A DNA stretch of 64,000 nt from positions 1 through 64,000 of the forward strand of contig JAZQEF010000002.1 of assembly GCA_045538835.1 (NCBI GenBank), read 5' to 3'. Below, one piece after another: positions 54,647 through 64,000 of this stretch. How positions within the stretch are numbered: the first letter of the stretch is position 1; every line of letters starts with the position of its first letter. This DNA is from RGIG6165 sp045538835. GTDB lineage: Bacteria > Bacillota > Clostridia > Oscillospirales > Feifaniaceae. The notes below the pieces were generated by a model. That model searched no databases. It was not told the origin of the DNA and worked only from the letters and a program-made list of their open reading frames with translations. A program made the translations under genes and the position numbers.

Positions 54647-55834
54647 ATGACTGTTTACGCAGATAATGCTGCAACAACCAAAACAAGTAAGACAGCAGTT
54701 GCCGCAATGGTCGACTGTATGGAAAAATATTGGGGCAACCCATCAAGCCTTCACACCGTCGGTCAGGAGGCTGCCGAAGTGCTTGTAGATGCGAGGGAAA
54801 GGGCGGCTAAGATTCTCGGTTGCGAACCGCGCGAGATATATTTCACCTCTGGCGGAAGCGAGGCAGATAATCAGGCGATCATTTCTGCCGCAACTATTGG
54901 TGAGAGAAAAGGCAAAAAACACATCATTTCAACCGCTATTGAGCATCATGCCGTTCTTCACACTTTAAACAGACTTGAGAAGAAAGGTTTTGAAGTGACG
55001 CTTCTTCCTGTCGGCGTGGACGGTCTTGTTTCTGCAGAGCAGGTTGAAAATGCACTTCGTGAAGATACTTGTCTGGTCACAATAATGTACGCAAATAATG
55101 AAATCGGCTCAGTTCAGCCCATTACGGAAATTGGTGAAGTGTGCAAAAAGCACGGTGTTCTTTTCCACACAGATGCCGTTCAGGCTGCCGGTCACATTCA
55201 TATAAATGTAAAAGAGCAGAATATAGATATGCTTTCACTTGCGGCACATAAATTTCATGGTCCGAGAGGTGTGGGACTTCTCTATGCCAAGAAAACAATC
55301 CCTCTTACAAACATAATTGACGGTGGTGCACAGGAGCGAGGAAAGCGCGCAGGTACGGAAAATATGCCTGCCATAGTCGGTATGGTTGCAGCGCTTGAAG
55401 AGGCTGTCGCAAACTTAGATAAAAATGCCTCTTATGTTTCAGCGCTCAGAGACAGACTTATCGAAGGTCTTTCAAAGATACCCCACAGCGCTCTTAATGG
55501 TGACCGAAACAAGCGACTGCCCGGAAACGTAAGTTTCTGTTTCGAGGGTATCGAGGGAGAATCACTTCTCTTGCTGCTTGATGAAAAGGGCATCTACGCT
55601 TCATCGGGATCTGCCTGCACATCGGGTTCACTTGATCCCAGCCACGTGCTTCTTGCTATCGGCAGACCGCACGAAGTGGCACACGGCTCACTCAGGCTTT
55701 CAATTTGCGAAGAAAATACACAAGAAGAAATAGATTATATAATCGAAAATGTGCCCAAAGTTGTTGACTATCTGCGAGAGATGTCGCCGCTGTGGCACGA
55801 CCTTGAGGAGGGAAAGAAAAACCATGTTATATAG
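54647..55834 (+). CDS. iscS: Cysteine desulfurase IscS/NifS
   Basis: Takes sulfur from cysteine with PLP and passes it to IscU. 395 residues from the ATG at 54647, after AAAGGAG. Start MTVYADNAATTKTSKTAV, PLP lysine Lys202 in LAAHKFHGPRGVG, and active cysteine Cys324 in SSGSACTSGSLDPSHVL, the long-loop group I form. The end overlaps iscU by 11 bp, so translation is coupled. Confidence 0.96.
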   Translation: MTVYADNAATTKTSKTAVAAMVDCMEKYWGNPSSLHTVGQEAAEVLVDARERAAKILGCEPREIYFTSGGSEADNQAIISAATIGERKGKKHIISTAIEHHAVLHTLNRLEKKGFEVTLLPVGVDGLVSAEQVENALREDTCLVTIMYANNEIGSVQPITEIGEVCKKHGVLFHTDAVQAAGHIHINVKEQNIDMLSLAAHKFHGPRGVGLLYAKKTIPLTNIIDGGAQERGKRAGTENMPAIVGMVAALEEAVANLDKNASYVSALRDRLIEGLSKIPHSALNGDRNKRLPGNVSFCFEGIEGESLLLLLDEKGIYASSGSACTSGSLDPSHVLLAIGRPHEVAHGSLRLSICEENTQEEIDYIIENVPKVVDYLREMSPLWHDLEEGKKNHVI

Positions 55835-56246
55835 TGAAAAAGTAATGGATCATTTCAAAAATCCGCGCAATGTGGGCACCATTGAAGATGCTGACGGTGT
55901 CGGTGAAGTCGGCAATGCAAAATGCGGAGATATAATGAAGATATATCTCAAAATTGATGACGGTATCATAACAGATGTTAAGTTCAACACATTTGGCTGT
56001 GGAAGTGCAATCGCATCAAGTTCTATGGCAACAGAACTTATTATGGGTAAGCCCCTATCCGAAGCGCTTGAACTTACAAACAAAGCAGTTGTCGAAGCTC
56101 TTGACGGTCTGCCGGCTCACAAACTGCATTGTTCGGTACTTGCTGAAGAGGCTATAAAGGCTGCAATCAAGGACTACTATGACAAGAACGGCATCGAGTA
56201 TGACAAGGATCTCTTTTGTGAGGCTTCCTGCGAACATTGCCACTAA
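55824..56246 (+). CDS. iscU: Fe-S cluster scaffold IscU/NifU
   Basis: 140 residues from the ATG at 55824, inside the end of iscS. The three scaffold cysteines are present in NAKCGD, FGCGSAIASSSMATE and LHCSVLAEEA. The LHCSVLAEEA segment and an unbroken NPRNVG start match NifU-N. A short tail with extra cysteines (FCEASCEHCH) ends the protein and is additional to the core fold. Confidence 0.95.
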   Translation: MLYSEKVMDHFKNPRNVGTIEDADGVGEVGNAKCGDIMKIYLKIDDGIITDVKFNTFGCGSAIASSSMATELIMGKPLSEALELTNKAVVEALDGLPAHKLHCSVLAEEAIKAAIKDYYDKNGIEYDKDLFCEASCEHCH

Positions 56247-56254
56247 ACAAAATG

Positions 56255-56283
56255 ACTGACCGTTTGAAAACGGTCAGTTTTTA
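56255..56283 (+). terminator. Terminator of the isc unit
   Basis: ACTGACCGTTT, short loop, AAACGGTCAGT and a T run. Confidence 0.88.
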
Positions 56284-56436
56284 ATTTTATTAGGTTTTTA
56301 TGTCTAAAATTTAATACTTCAAGGCAAAATCGCCGTAAAATCAAAAGAGTTGGCTTTATGATTTTATTTTCTTAATTTTTTCTGTTTAAATCGCATTATT
56401 TTAGGATATAATATTTAGTATTATTTTTACTTATAG

Positions 56437-57795
<1,359 letters not shown>

Positions 57796-57803
57796 TAACA
57801 TTC

Positions 57804-57833
57804 AAAGAGGAAACCAAGCGGTTTCCTCTTTTT
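57804..57833 (+). terminator. Terminator of gdhA
   Basis: AAAGAGGAAACC, AAGC loop, GGTTTCCTCTTT and T run. Confidence 0.92.
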
Positions 57834-57834
57834 C

Positions 57835-57863
57835 TTGACAAATATAATTTTGCTTGTTATAAT
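57835..57863 (+). promoter_or_regulatory. Perfect consensus promoter of the leuA leader
   Basis: TTGACA (57835-57840), 17-bp spacer, TATAAT (57858-57863), directly after the gdhA terminator. Confidence 0.88.
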
Positions 57864-57879
57864 ATTAGCATTATACAAA

Positions 57880-58145
57880 AACACTGTGACAGGGACAAAG
57901 CCATCGCTATGCTTTTCAGAGAACTGCCGTTTGGTGCAAGGCAGTATTGTGTGCGATGTGCGAACTCACCCTCGAGTGGCTGACCGAAAGGCTCTTTGCT
58001 GAGTAGGAAGGACGGTTTCCGCCGTTATCGGATAACATATTCGCCAAAAGCCGATATGTGAGCGGGCTGTTATCAGCCAACAAGAGTGGTACCGCGGAAG
58101 ATTTTATTGCTTTCGTCTCTGAAAATGAGGCGAAAGCATTTTTAT
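57880..58145 (+). promoter_or_regulatory. T-box riboswitch controlling leuA
   Basis: A leader between the promoter and leuA. Stem I is visible as CCATCGC...GCGATG, enclosing a distal loop CTGCCG...GGTGCAAGGCAG. After it comes GAACTCACC, in which CTC (Leu) is the likely specifier codon. The conserved T-box AAGAGTGGTACCGCGG is at 58082-58097 and the terminator TGCTTTCGTCTC...GAGGCGAAAGCA plus T run at 58108-58143. Uncharged leucine tRNA should stabilise the antiterminator and allow leuA transcription. Confidence 0.93.
58108..58145 (+). terminator. Conditional terminator of the leuA T-box
   Basis: TGCTTTCGTCTC (58108-58119) pairs with GAGGCGAAAGCA (58127-58138), then TTTTT. Confidence 0.88.
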
Positions 58146-58167
58146 TTGGGATAGAGAGGAAGAAATT

Positions 58168-59835
58168 ATGAAAAACTTTGAAAACTACAAAAAATTATTT
58201 TTTGAACCGCCCGTCAAAGAAATGAAGTGGACAAAGAAGTCCTTTATCGAGCGTGCACCCATATGGTGTTCAGTTGACCTTCGTGACGGCAATCAAGCTC
58301 TTATGATACCTATGAGTCTTGAAGAAAAACTCGAGTTTTTCAAACTTCTCGTAAAGATAGGTTTCAAGGAGATAGAAGTCGGCTTCCCTGCCGCTTCGGA
58401 AACAGAATATAATTTCCTGCGAACACTTATCGAACAGAACCTCATCCCCGACGATGTGACTGTTCAGGTCCTCACTCAGGCAAGAGAACATATTATAAGA
58501 AAGACCTTTGATGCCCTCAAGGGGTGTAAGAATGCCATTGTACATCTCTATAATTCAACATCTGTTGCACAGAGAGAACAGGTCTTCAGAAAATCAAAAG
58601 AAGAGATAATAAATATTGCCGTTGAGGGCGCAAAACTTTTCGATAAAATTGCAAAAGAAGAGGGGGTCTCATACCGCTATGAATACTCCCCCGAATCCTT
58701 CACGGGTACAGAGCCCGAATTTGCGCTTGAAATATGCAATGCCGTACTTGACGTATGGAAGCCTACTGCTGACAGAAAGGCTGTTATAAATCTGCCTGTC
58801 ACTGTTGAAACCTCTATGCCGCATGTCTATGCAAATCAGGTCGAATACATGTGTGACAACCTCAAATACAGAGAAAATATTGTTGTATCCCTCCACCCTC
58901 ACAACGACAGAGGAACTGCTGTTGCAGACTGTGAACTCGGTCTGCTTGCAGGTGCTGACAGAATCGAGGGCACACTTTTCGGAAACGGTGAGAGAACGGG
59001 TAATGCCGATATTATCACTGTTGCGATGAATATGTTCTCACAGGGTGTTGATCCCTGCCTCGACTTCTCGGATATGCCTACTATATGCGACCTCTATGAA
59101 AGTGTCACAAGAATGAATGTATATGAGCGTACTCCCTATGCAGGTAAACTTGTATTTGCCGCATTCTCAGGTTCACATCAGGATGCTATCGCAAAGGGTA
59201 TGCAGTGGCGTAACGAAAAGAAGTGCGACCACTGGGAAGTCCCCTATCTTCCCATCGACCCGAAGGATGTCGGCAGAGAGTACGAGACCGATGTTATCCG
59301 CATCAACTCGCAGTCGGGCAAGGGCGGTATCGGTTATCTGCTCGAAAGCGTATTCGGCTACAATCTTCCCAAGAAGATGCGCGAAGATGTCGGCTACGCC
59401 ATCAAGGATGTATCTGACCACAAGCACGCCGAACTTTCACCCGCCGAAGTTCGTGATATATTTACAGCACAGTATATCAATGTGAATGACCGTGTAAAAC
59501 TTCTGGACTTTAACTTTGTGCGCGGTCTTGAAATGATTGCCACCGTAACAGTTGAAATAGACGGTGTGACAAAGGATATAAAAGCAACAGGTAACGGACG
59601 TCTTGATGCCGTTTCAAACGCCGTGAAGAAAGAACTCGGCATTTCTTATACCGACCTCACATACTCACAGGATGCGCTTACAACAGGCTCCTCTTCACAG
59701 GCGATTTCTTATATTTCACTCACCTTCCCCGACGGTAAACTCGTATGGGGCGCAGGCGTTCACGATGATATTCTTACATCGTCAATTTATGCACTTTTCA
59801 GTGCTATCAACCGTAAGTTAAAAGAGGGTAAGTAA
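58168..59835 (+). CDS. leuA: 2-isopropylmalate synthase LeuA, type 2
   Basis: Condenses acetyl-CoA with 2-ketoisovalerate, the first step of leucine synthesis. 555 residues of the yeast/actinobacterial-like group. It starts with the PIWCSVDLRDGNQALMIPMS block, then FKEIEVGFPAASETEY, the metal HxH in VSLHPHNDRGTAVADCELG and GTLFGNGERTGNADI. The C-terminal about 130 residues are the LeuA allosteric dimer domain for leucine feedback. GAGAGGAAG precedes the ATG. Its stop overlaps the EamA gene (TAATG). Confidence 0.96.
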   Translation: MKNFENYKKLFFEPPVKEMKWTKKSFIERAPIWCSVDLRDGNQALMIPMSLEEKLEFFKLLVKIGFKEIEVGFPAASETEYNFLRTLIEQNLIPDDVTVQVLTQAREHIIRKTFDALKGCKNAIVHLYNSTSVAQREQVFRKSKEEIINIAVEGAKLFDKIAKEEGVSYRYEYSPESFTGTEPEFALEICNAVLDVWKPTADRKAVINLPVTVETSMPHVYANQVEYMCDNLKYRENIVVSLHPHNDRGTAVADCELGLLAGADRIEGTLFGNGERTGNADIITVAMNMFSQGVDPCLDFSDMPTICDLYESVTRMNVYERTPYAGKLVFAAFSGSHQDAIAKGMQWRNEKKCDHWEVPYLPIDPKDVGREYETDVIRINSQSGKGGIGYLLESVFGYNLPKKMREDVGYAIKDVSDHKHAELSPAEVRDIFTAQYINVNDRVKLLDFNFVRGLEMIATVTVEIDGVTKDIKATGNGRLDAVSNAVKKELGISYTDLTYSQDALTTGSSSQAISYISLTFPDGKLVWGAGVHDDILTSSIYALFSAINRKLKEGK

Positions 59836-60752
59836 TGAAGCATAACACGTTAAAAGGCACGTTGATGCTCATTCTGACGGCGGCAATATGGGGCTCGGCA
59901 TTCGTTGCCCAAAAAAGTGCCCTCGACCTGATAGGTCCGTTTACACTGCAATCTGTGCGCTCTTTTCTGGGTGCATTGGCACTTGTCCCGATTATTTTAA
60001 TAAACAATCATAAAGAAAAAAAGTCTCTTTCCTACCGCAAAAGCACACCCAAAGAAAAAAAGAGACTTGTTTTAACGGGAATAGCGTGCGGTGTGATACT
60101 TTGTGCCGCCTCCTGTCTTCAGCAAATAGGCTTAAGTTTTGAGGGTATGGATTCCGGTAAAGCAGGCTTTATTACCGCTATGTACATAATTCTCGTTCCC
60201 GTCTGCGGAATATTCACAGGCAGAAAGATATCCTCAAGAATGTGGCTGTGCGTAGTCGCTGCGGTTACAGGTCTGTACCTTCTGTGTATGGGCGGTAAAA
60301 GCGGATTTTCACTTGCAACGGAAGATGCCTACGTATTGCTGTGTGCCGTAGTTTACACTATACATATCATTGTAATAGATAAATGGGGTGCACTTGTTGA
60401 CGGAGTAAAACTCTCCTGCATACAGTTTTTTACTTCCGGCGTACTTGCCGCAATCCCCATGCTCATGTTTGAACAGCCAAATGTGTCATATATGCTTGAC
60501 GTATGGTTTCCGATATTCTACGCAGGCGTTATGTCCTGCGGTGTTGCATACACACTCCAGATACTTGCACAGAAGCACGTCGCACCAACGCTTGCTTCCC
60601 TGCTGATGAGTCTTGAATCCGTATTTGCAGTACTCAGCGGTGCGCTTATATTAAACGAAGTAATGACTTCTTATGAATACGTAGGTTGCATACTTATGTT
60701 TGCCGCAATAATAGTTTCACAACTCCCCGAAAAAAGAAAAGTTACAGTATAA
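59835..60752 (+). CDS. EamA/DMT family transporter
   Basis: 305 residues, ten spans arranged as two EamA repeats (about 7-145 and 160-298). The first has LTAAIWGSAFVAQKSALD and the second repeats the pattern with LEVFAVLSGALILNE-type sequence near the end. DMT proteins export amino acids or metabolites. Translationally coupled to leuA (TAATG) and so under the leucine T-box, which suggests it handles leucine, a related amino acid or a pathway intermediate; this is inference. Confidence 0.9.
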   Translation: MKHNTLKGTLMLILTAAIWGSAFVAQKSALDLIGPFTLQSVRSFLGALALVPIILINNHKEKKSLSYRKSTPKEKKRLVLTGIACGVILCAASCLQQIGLSFEGMDSGKAGFITAMYIILVPVCGIFTGRKISSRMWLCVVAAVTGLYLLCMGGKSGFSLATEDAYVLLCAVVYTIHIIVIDKWGALVDGVKLSCIQFFTSGVLAAIPMLMFEQPNVSYMLDVWFPIFYAGVMSCGVAYTLQILAQKHVAPTLASLLMSLESVFAVLSGALILNEVMTSYEYVGCILMFAAIIVSQLPEKRKVTV

Positions 60753-60786
60753 GAAAGCCCCGTTTCTCACGAAACGGGGTTCTTTG
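60751..60786. terminator. Bidirectional terminator between the EamA and YibE/F genes
   Basis: CCCCGTTTC (60758-60766), loop TCAC, GAAACGGGG (60771-60779), flanked by AAGAA and TTCTT that also pair. The TGA of the minus-strand gene lies in the loop, and the EamA stop is the first base pair. Confidence 0.88.
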
Positions 60787-61921
60787 TTTTATACATTACC
60801 GAGCAGATGAGCGAGGTCAGCGGTATTGTCATAAGTATTCCGAAACTGCCCACTAAAATCTGCAACAGTTCGTTTATTATGAGCTCCATATTGAGCAGTT
60901 CTATGAGCGTCGGCTGATTAACCATAAGCACCAGCGTCATAGCAAGAGAACTGCCTATGTATGCGAGAACGAGCGTATTTGCCATTGTTCCCATCATATC
61001 CCTGCCTATCGTCATTCCCGATCCCATAAGTTGCACTCTCGTCAGATTCGGCGCCTTTATGTTGACTTCCTGCAATGATGACGATATAGAAATCGAAACG
61101 TCCATTACCGCGCCGATAGCACCTATCGTTATTGCCGCAAATGTGATGGAATTAAGATCTATCGGAGAACTTGTGGGAAGCAGTGTAAGATGATAACTGC
61201 TGTCATCTATCATACCCGTGAGTTTCATCACATTACTCATTATCAATGTAAGTCCGCCGCACACAAGCATACCCGAAAAACAACTTATTGCCGCCGCAAT
61301 GCTCTGCTTTTTTATACCATATACCACAAGCAGTGTCATCACAATGATAAATGTACAGGTGACGACTGCCCATATGTATATATTCTGTCCCGACAGACAT
61401 GCAGGGAGAAAAACCACAAATACCGACAGTACTGTAAATCCAAGGGAAACAATGGTGTTAAATCCCTTTTTACCGCCGAATATCAAAAGGCAGGCAAGAA
61501 AAGCAATTAGAAGCCAGAAAAGGCTGTCTGTTCTCCTGTATTCGGAGAACGAATACTCTGTTTCAGAGCCTTCAGGGTTACTGTATATAAGCACCTTATC
61601 CCCTATCTCAACTTCCTTTGCTGAATAGATATATACATCGTCTATTATCTGCTCACAGGTGACATTTTTTCCCTTGTTTTCACCCGAAGTTATCTCCGCA
61701 AGAAATGTCACACAGGTAGACTTCATCTCTTCATCATATTCTGCCTTGTGTTTTTCAAGCACGACTGCATTAAGCGCAGGCTCGACATCTTTATTGAAGA
61801 TGCCGAAATCGTTACGCGCTATCACATTTCCAACTACTAGATATGCTACCGACAAAACGATAGTCGCTATATATACTGTTACTCTGCTTCTGCTGCCGCT
61901 TAACAAACCAATTTTTTTCAT
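60767..61921 (-). CDS. YibE/F family membrane protein
   Basis: 384 residues. An N-terminal span is followed by an extracellular beta-rich region (about 30-130) with a GDKVLIYSNPEG stretch, then about seven spans with the YibE/F core. That core has FGGKKGFNTIVSLGFTVLSV, AITIGAIGAVMDVSISISSSL and GMTIGRDMMGTMANTLVLAY. Function unproven; proposed as a transporter-like protein. It starts 3 bp after the secA stop and has a weak ribosome site, so it is probably read through from secA. Confidence 0.9.
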   Translation of the reverse strand: MKKIGLLSGSRSRVTVYIATIVLSVAYLVVGNVIARNDFGIFNKDVEPALNAVVLEKHKAEYDEEMKSTCVTFLAEITSGENKGKNVTCEQIIDDVYIYSAKEVEIGDKVLIYSNPEGSETEYSFSEYRRTDSLFWLLIAFLACLLIFGGKKGFNTIVSLGFTVLSVFVVFLPACLSGQNIYIWAVVTCTFIIVMTLLVVYGIKKQSIAAAISCFSGMLVCGGLTLIMSNVMKLTGMIDDSSYHLTLLPTSSPIDLNSITFAAITIGAIGAVMDVSISISSSLQEVNIKAPNLTRVQLMGSGMTIGRDMMGTMANTLVLAYIGSSLAMTLVLMVNQPTLIELLNMELIINELLQILVGSFGILMTIPLTSLICSVMYKTKNPVS

Positions 61922-61924
61922 AGA

Positions 61925-64000
61925 TTATTTACCGCAACACTTTTTATATTTAAGACCGCTTCCGCAGGGACAGGGATCGTTTCTGCCAACTTTTTTATTC
62001 TCATTTCTGACAGTCACTTTCTTTTCACCTGAGCGGCCCTCGCTCATGGGTGTTGCCACTTCTCTTCTCTTTATTTCTTCACCTTTGCGAATGCGCATCG
62101 TGAATACCATACGGACCGTGTCTTCACGGATATCCTCATTCATACCCTCGAACATATCGTATCCGATATTTCTGTATTCGACAACAGGATCGTGCTGGGC
62201 ATACGCTTTAAGACCTATACTTCCGCGAAGGTCATCCATTGCATCAATATGATCCATCCAGTTCTTATCAACTGCTCTTAAAAGTACGACTCGCTCAAGT
62301 TCACGCATCATTTCAGAGCCTATATCCTGCTCTTTTCTGCCATAGTATGCAATTGCAGCATCGCAGAGTTCCTCTTTAAGCGCCTCTGCCGTTTCGGATG
62401 CCGGAACATAGTCTTTTTCAAGGAAAATCCCTTTGCAGTAGTTGAGTACAGGTTCAAAGTCACCGTCTGCACACTGATCAACTCTGCCTGAAATGACACG
62501 TTTTACCATACCCATGATATGATCGCGGATGTTTTCACCCTCAAGCACCTTTCTGCGCTCTTTGTATATCATATCACGCTGAACATTCATAACATCGTCA
62601 TACTGAATAACGTTCTTTCTTATGTCGAAGTTCTTGCCCTCAACTCGTTTCTGCGAATTTTCTATGGTATTGGAAAGCAGATTTGCCGCGATCGGCACAT
62701 CTTCGTCCATATTGAGTTTGCTGACTATTCCCTGTATCCTGTCACCGCCGAAAAGTCTCATAAGGTCATCTTCAAGCGAGATGAAGAATTTCGATTCACC
62801 GGGGTCTCCCTGTCTGCCTGCGCGTCCGCGAAGCTGATTATCTATACGGCGGCTTTCATGGCGCTCTGTACCCACGATATAAAGACCGCCCGCTTCTCTG
62901 ACCTTCTCAGCCTCAGCCTCTATTCCTGCCTTAAATTCAGAATAGTAGCGTTCAAACGCCTCTCTAATACCGATAATTTCTTCATCATCGGTTTCGCCGT
63001 GCGCATTCGCCTCTTTTATCAGATATTCCTCATAACCCTCTTTACGGAGTTTTTCAAGCGCCATAAATTCAGCGTTACCGCCGAGTATGATGTCAGTACC
63101 GCGTCCTGCCATATTTGTGGCAATCGTGACCGAGCCTTTTTTACCTGCCTGCGCAACTATCTCGGCTTCTCTTTCATGGTGTTTTGCATTGAGAACATTG
63201 TGCTTTATACCTTTTGCTTTAAGCAATTTTGAGAGCAGTTCCGACTTTTCGATAGAAACCGTACCTACAAGCACAGGCTGACCTTTTGCATAACACTGTT
63301 CAACCTGTCTTACTACTGCTTCATATTTTGCTTTTAAGGTAGTATAAACTTCGTCATTGTGGTCCTTTCTGACCATTGGTTTATTTGTAGGAATTTCGAC
63401 AACATCAAGAGAATATATAGCCCGAAATTCCTCTTCCTCGGTGAGGGCTGTACCAGTCATACCCGAAAGTTTGTCATAAAGACGGAAGAAGTTCTGGAAT
63501 GTAATGGTCGCAAGAGTCTTGCTCTCACTCTGTACCATAACATTTTCTTTCGCCTCTATCGCCTGATGAAGACCCTGATTATAACGCCTGCCAATCATAA
63601 GACGGCCTGTGAATTCGTCAACTATGATTATTTCACCGTCACGTACAACATAGTCGACATCACGCTTCATAACGCCGTTTGCCTTGAGCGCCTGATTTAC
63701 ATAGTGATTAAGTTCTGCATTCTCCTGGTCGGAATAGTTTTCAACGCCGAAAAAGCGTTCCGCCTTTTCAACGCCCTTAGGAGTCAGACTTGCACTTTTT
63801 GCCTTTTCATCGACAAAGTAATCATATCTGTCATCTTCAATGAATTCCTTTTTGTTTTCTTCGGTGATATAAAGCACACGGCAGGTCTTTGCAAACTGAT
63901 CTGCCTTCTTGTACATATCCGAAGAATCGTCGCCCTTACCCGATATGATAAGCGGCGTTCTCGCCTCGTCTATAAGTATTGAGTCAACCTCGTCAACGAT
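61925..64000 (-). CDS. secA: Preprotein translocase ATPase SecA (N-terminus outside window)
   Basis: The motor of Sec protein export. 691 codons are in the window; the frame continues past the edge, and about 200 N-terminal residues including Walker A are missing. The first visible residues are the [19 protein letters not shown] helicase motif. Then [63 protein letters not shown], and the C-terminal zinc-binding SEC-C motif [16 protein letters not shown]. Needed for export of the surface proteins in this window. YibE/F follows at once. Confidence 0.98.
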   Translation of the reverse strand: MVDEVDSILIDEARTPLIISGKGDDSSDMYKKADQFAKTCRVLYITEENKKEFIEDDRYDYFVDEKAKSASLTPKGVEKAERFFGVENYSDQENAELNHYVNQALKANGVMKRDVDYVVRDGEIIIVDEFTGRLMIGRRYNQGLHQAIEAKENVMVQSESKTLATITFQNFFRLYDKLSGMTGTALTEEEEFRAIYSLDVVEIPTNKPMVRKDHNDEVYTTLKAKYEAVVRQVEQCYAKGQPVLVGTVSIEKSELLSKLLKAKGIKHNVLNAKHHEREAEIVAQAGKKGSVTIATNMAGRGTDIILGGNAEFMALEKLRKEGYEEYLIKEANAHGETDDEEIIGIREAFERYYSEFKAGIEAEAEKVREAGGLYIVGTERHESRRIDNQLRGRAGRQGDPGESKFFISLEDDLMRLFGGDRIQGIVSKLNMDEDVPIAANLLSNTIENSQKRVEGKNFDIRKNVIQYDDVMNVQRDMIYKERRKVLEGENIRDHIMGMVKRVISGRVDQCADGDFEPVLNYCKGIFLEKDYVPASETAEALKEELCDAAIAYYGRKEQDIGSEMMRELERVVLLRAVDKNWMDHIDAMDDLRGSIGLKAYAQHDPVVEYRNIGYDMFEGMNEDIREDTVRMVFTMRIRKGEEIKRREVATPMSEGRSGEKKVTVRNENKKVGRNDPCPCGSGLKYKKCCGK

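Overview
The window reads as a chromosomal segment of an anaerobic Clostridia-class Bacillota, probably a gut Oscillospirales-like lineage. The basis is moderate AT-richness, strong AGGAGG ribosome sites, TTGACA-17-TATAAT promoters, a glgC/glgD pair, RNase J, a T-box leader, DUF1015 next to serC-serA, DUF4358 lipoproteins and NADP-type GDH. The genus is not determinable from the sequence alone. No phage, IS element, CRISPR array or plasmid gene was seen.

Layout. (1) 1-13.5 kb: one giant minus-strand gene encodes a 4428-residue secreted surface protein. It has a signal peptide, alternating Gly-Gly beta-helix-like blocks and Ig-like domains, a metallo-beta-lactamase-fold domain and three C-terminal SLH anchors. 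A WYL regulator is transcribed divergently. (2) 15.2-27.1 kb: a glycogen operon from one consensus promoter, glgB-glgC-glgD-glgA-glgP-GH13-phosphohexomutase, covers synthesis, branching, phosphorolysis and the glucose-1-P/glucose-6-P link. (3) 27.1-31.3 kb, minus: RNase J with a long structured 5' leader, a degenerate phosphohexomutase homologue and a YhfC-like membrane protein. (4) 31.4-36.4 kb: serC-serA-DUF1015-birA, convergent with ymdB. (5) 36.4-37.1 kb: tRNA-Lys, tRNA-Glu and tRNA-Asn, a terminator, then an array of mini-hairpins separated by AGCTAAAT linkers. (6) 37.1-44.8 kb: two SGNH hydrolases around an AEC transporter, a GH2 beta-galactosidase with a divergent AraC regulator, and a DUF975 protein. 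(7) 44.9-47.5 kb: an NSS transporter and an SLC13-like permease. (8) 47.5-51.0 kb, minus: a polysaccharide O-acetylation locus whose MBOAT gene is broken by a one-base frameshift. (9) 51.1-52.6 kb: two duplicated DUF4358 lipoproteins. (10) 52.7-56.2 kb: FAD protein, Rrf2 regulator, then iscS-iscU. (11) 56.4-60.8 kb: gdhA, then leuA under a T-box leader, and an EamA transporter. (12) 60.8-64.0 kb, minus: secA (cut by the window edge) followed by a YibE/F protein.

Working together: the glg genes form a carbon-storage cycle. serCA, leuA and gdhA serve amino-acid synthesis. The Rrf2-iscS-iscU group serves Fe-S assembly, with a perfect palindrome over its -10 box that looks like an operator. The surface protein, the O-acetylation genes and the lipoproteins are cell-envelope functions. 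The most unusual items are the giant modular S-layer protein with its enzyme-like domain, the mini-hairpin array, the shared terminator that gives two unrelated proteins the same C-terminus, and the structured RNase J leader. All assignments are from reading the sequence; no database search was run.
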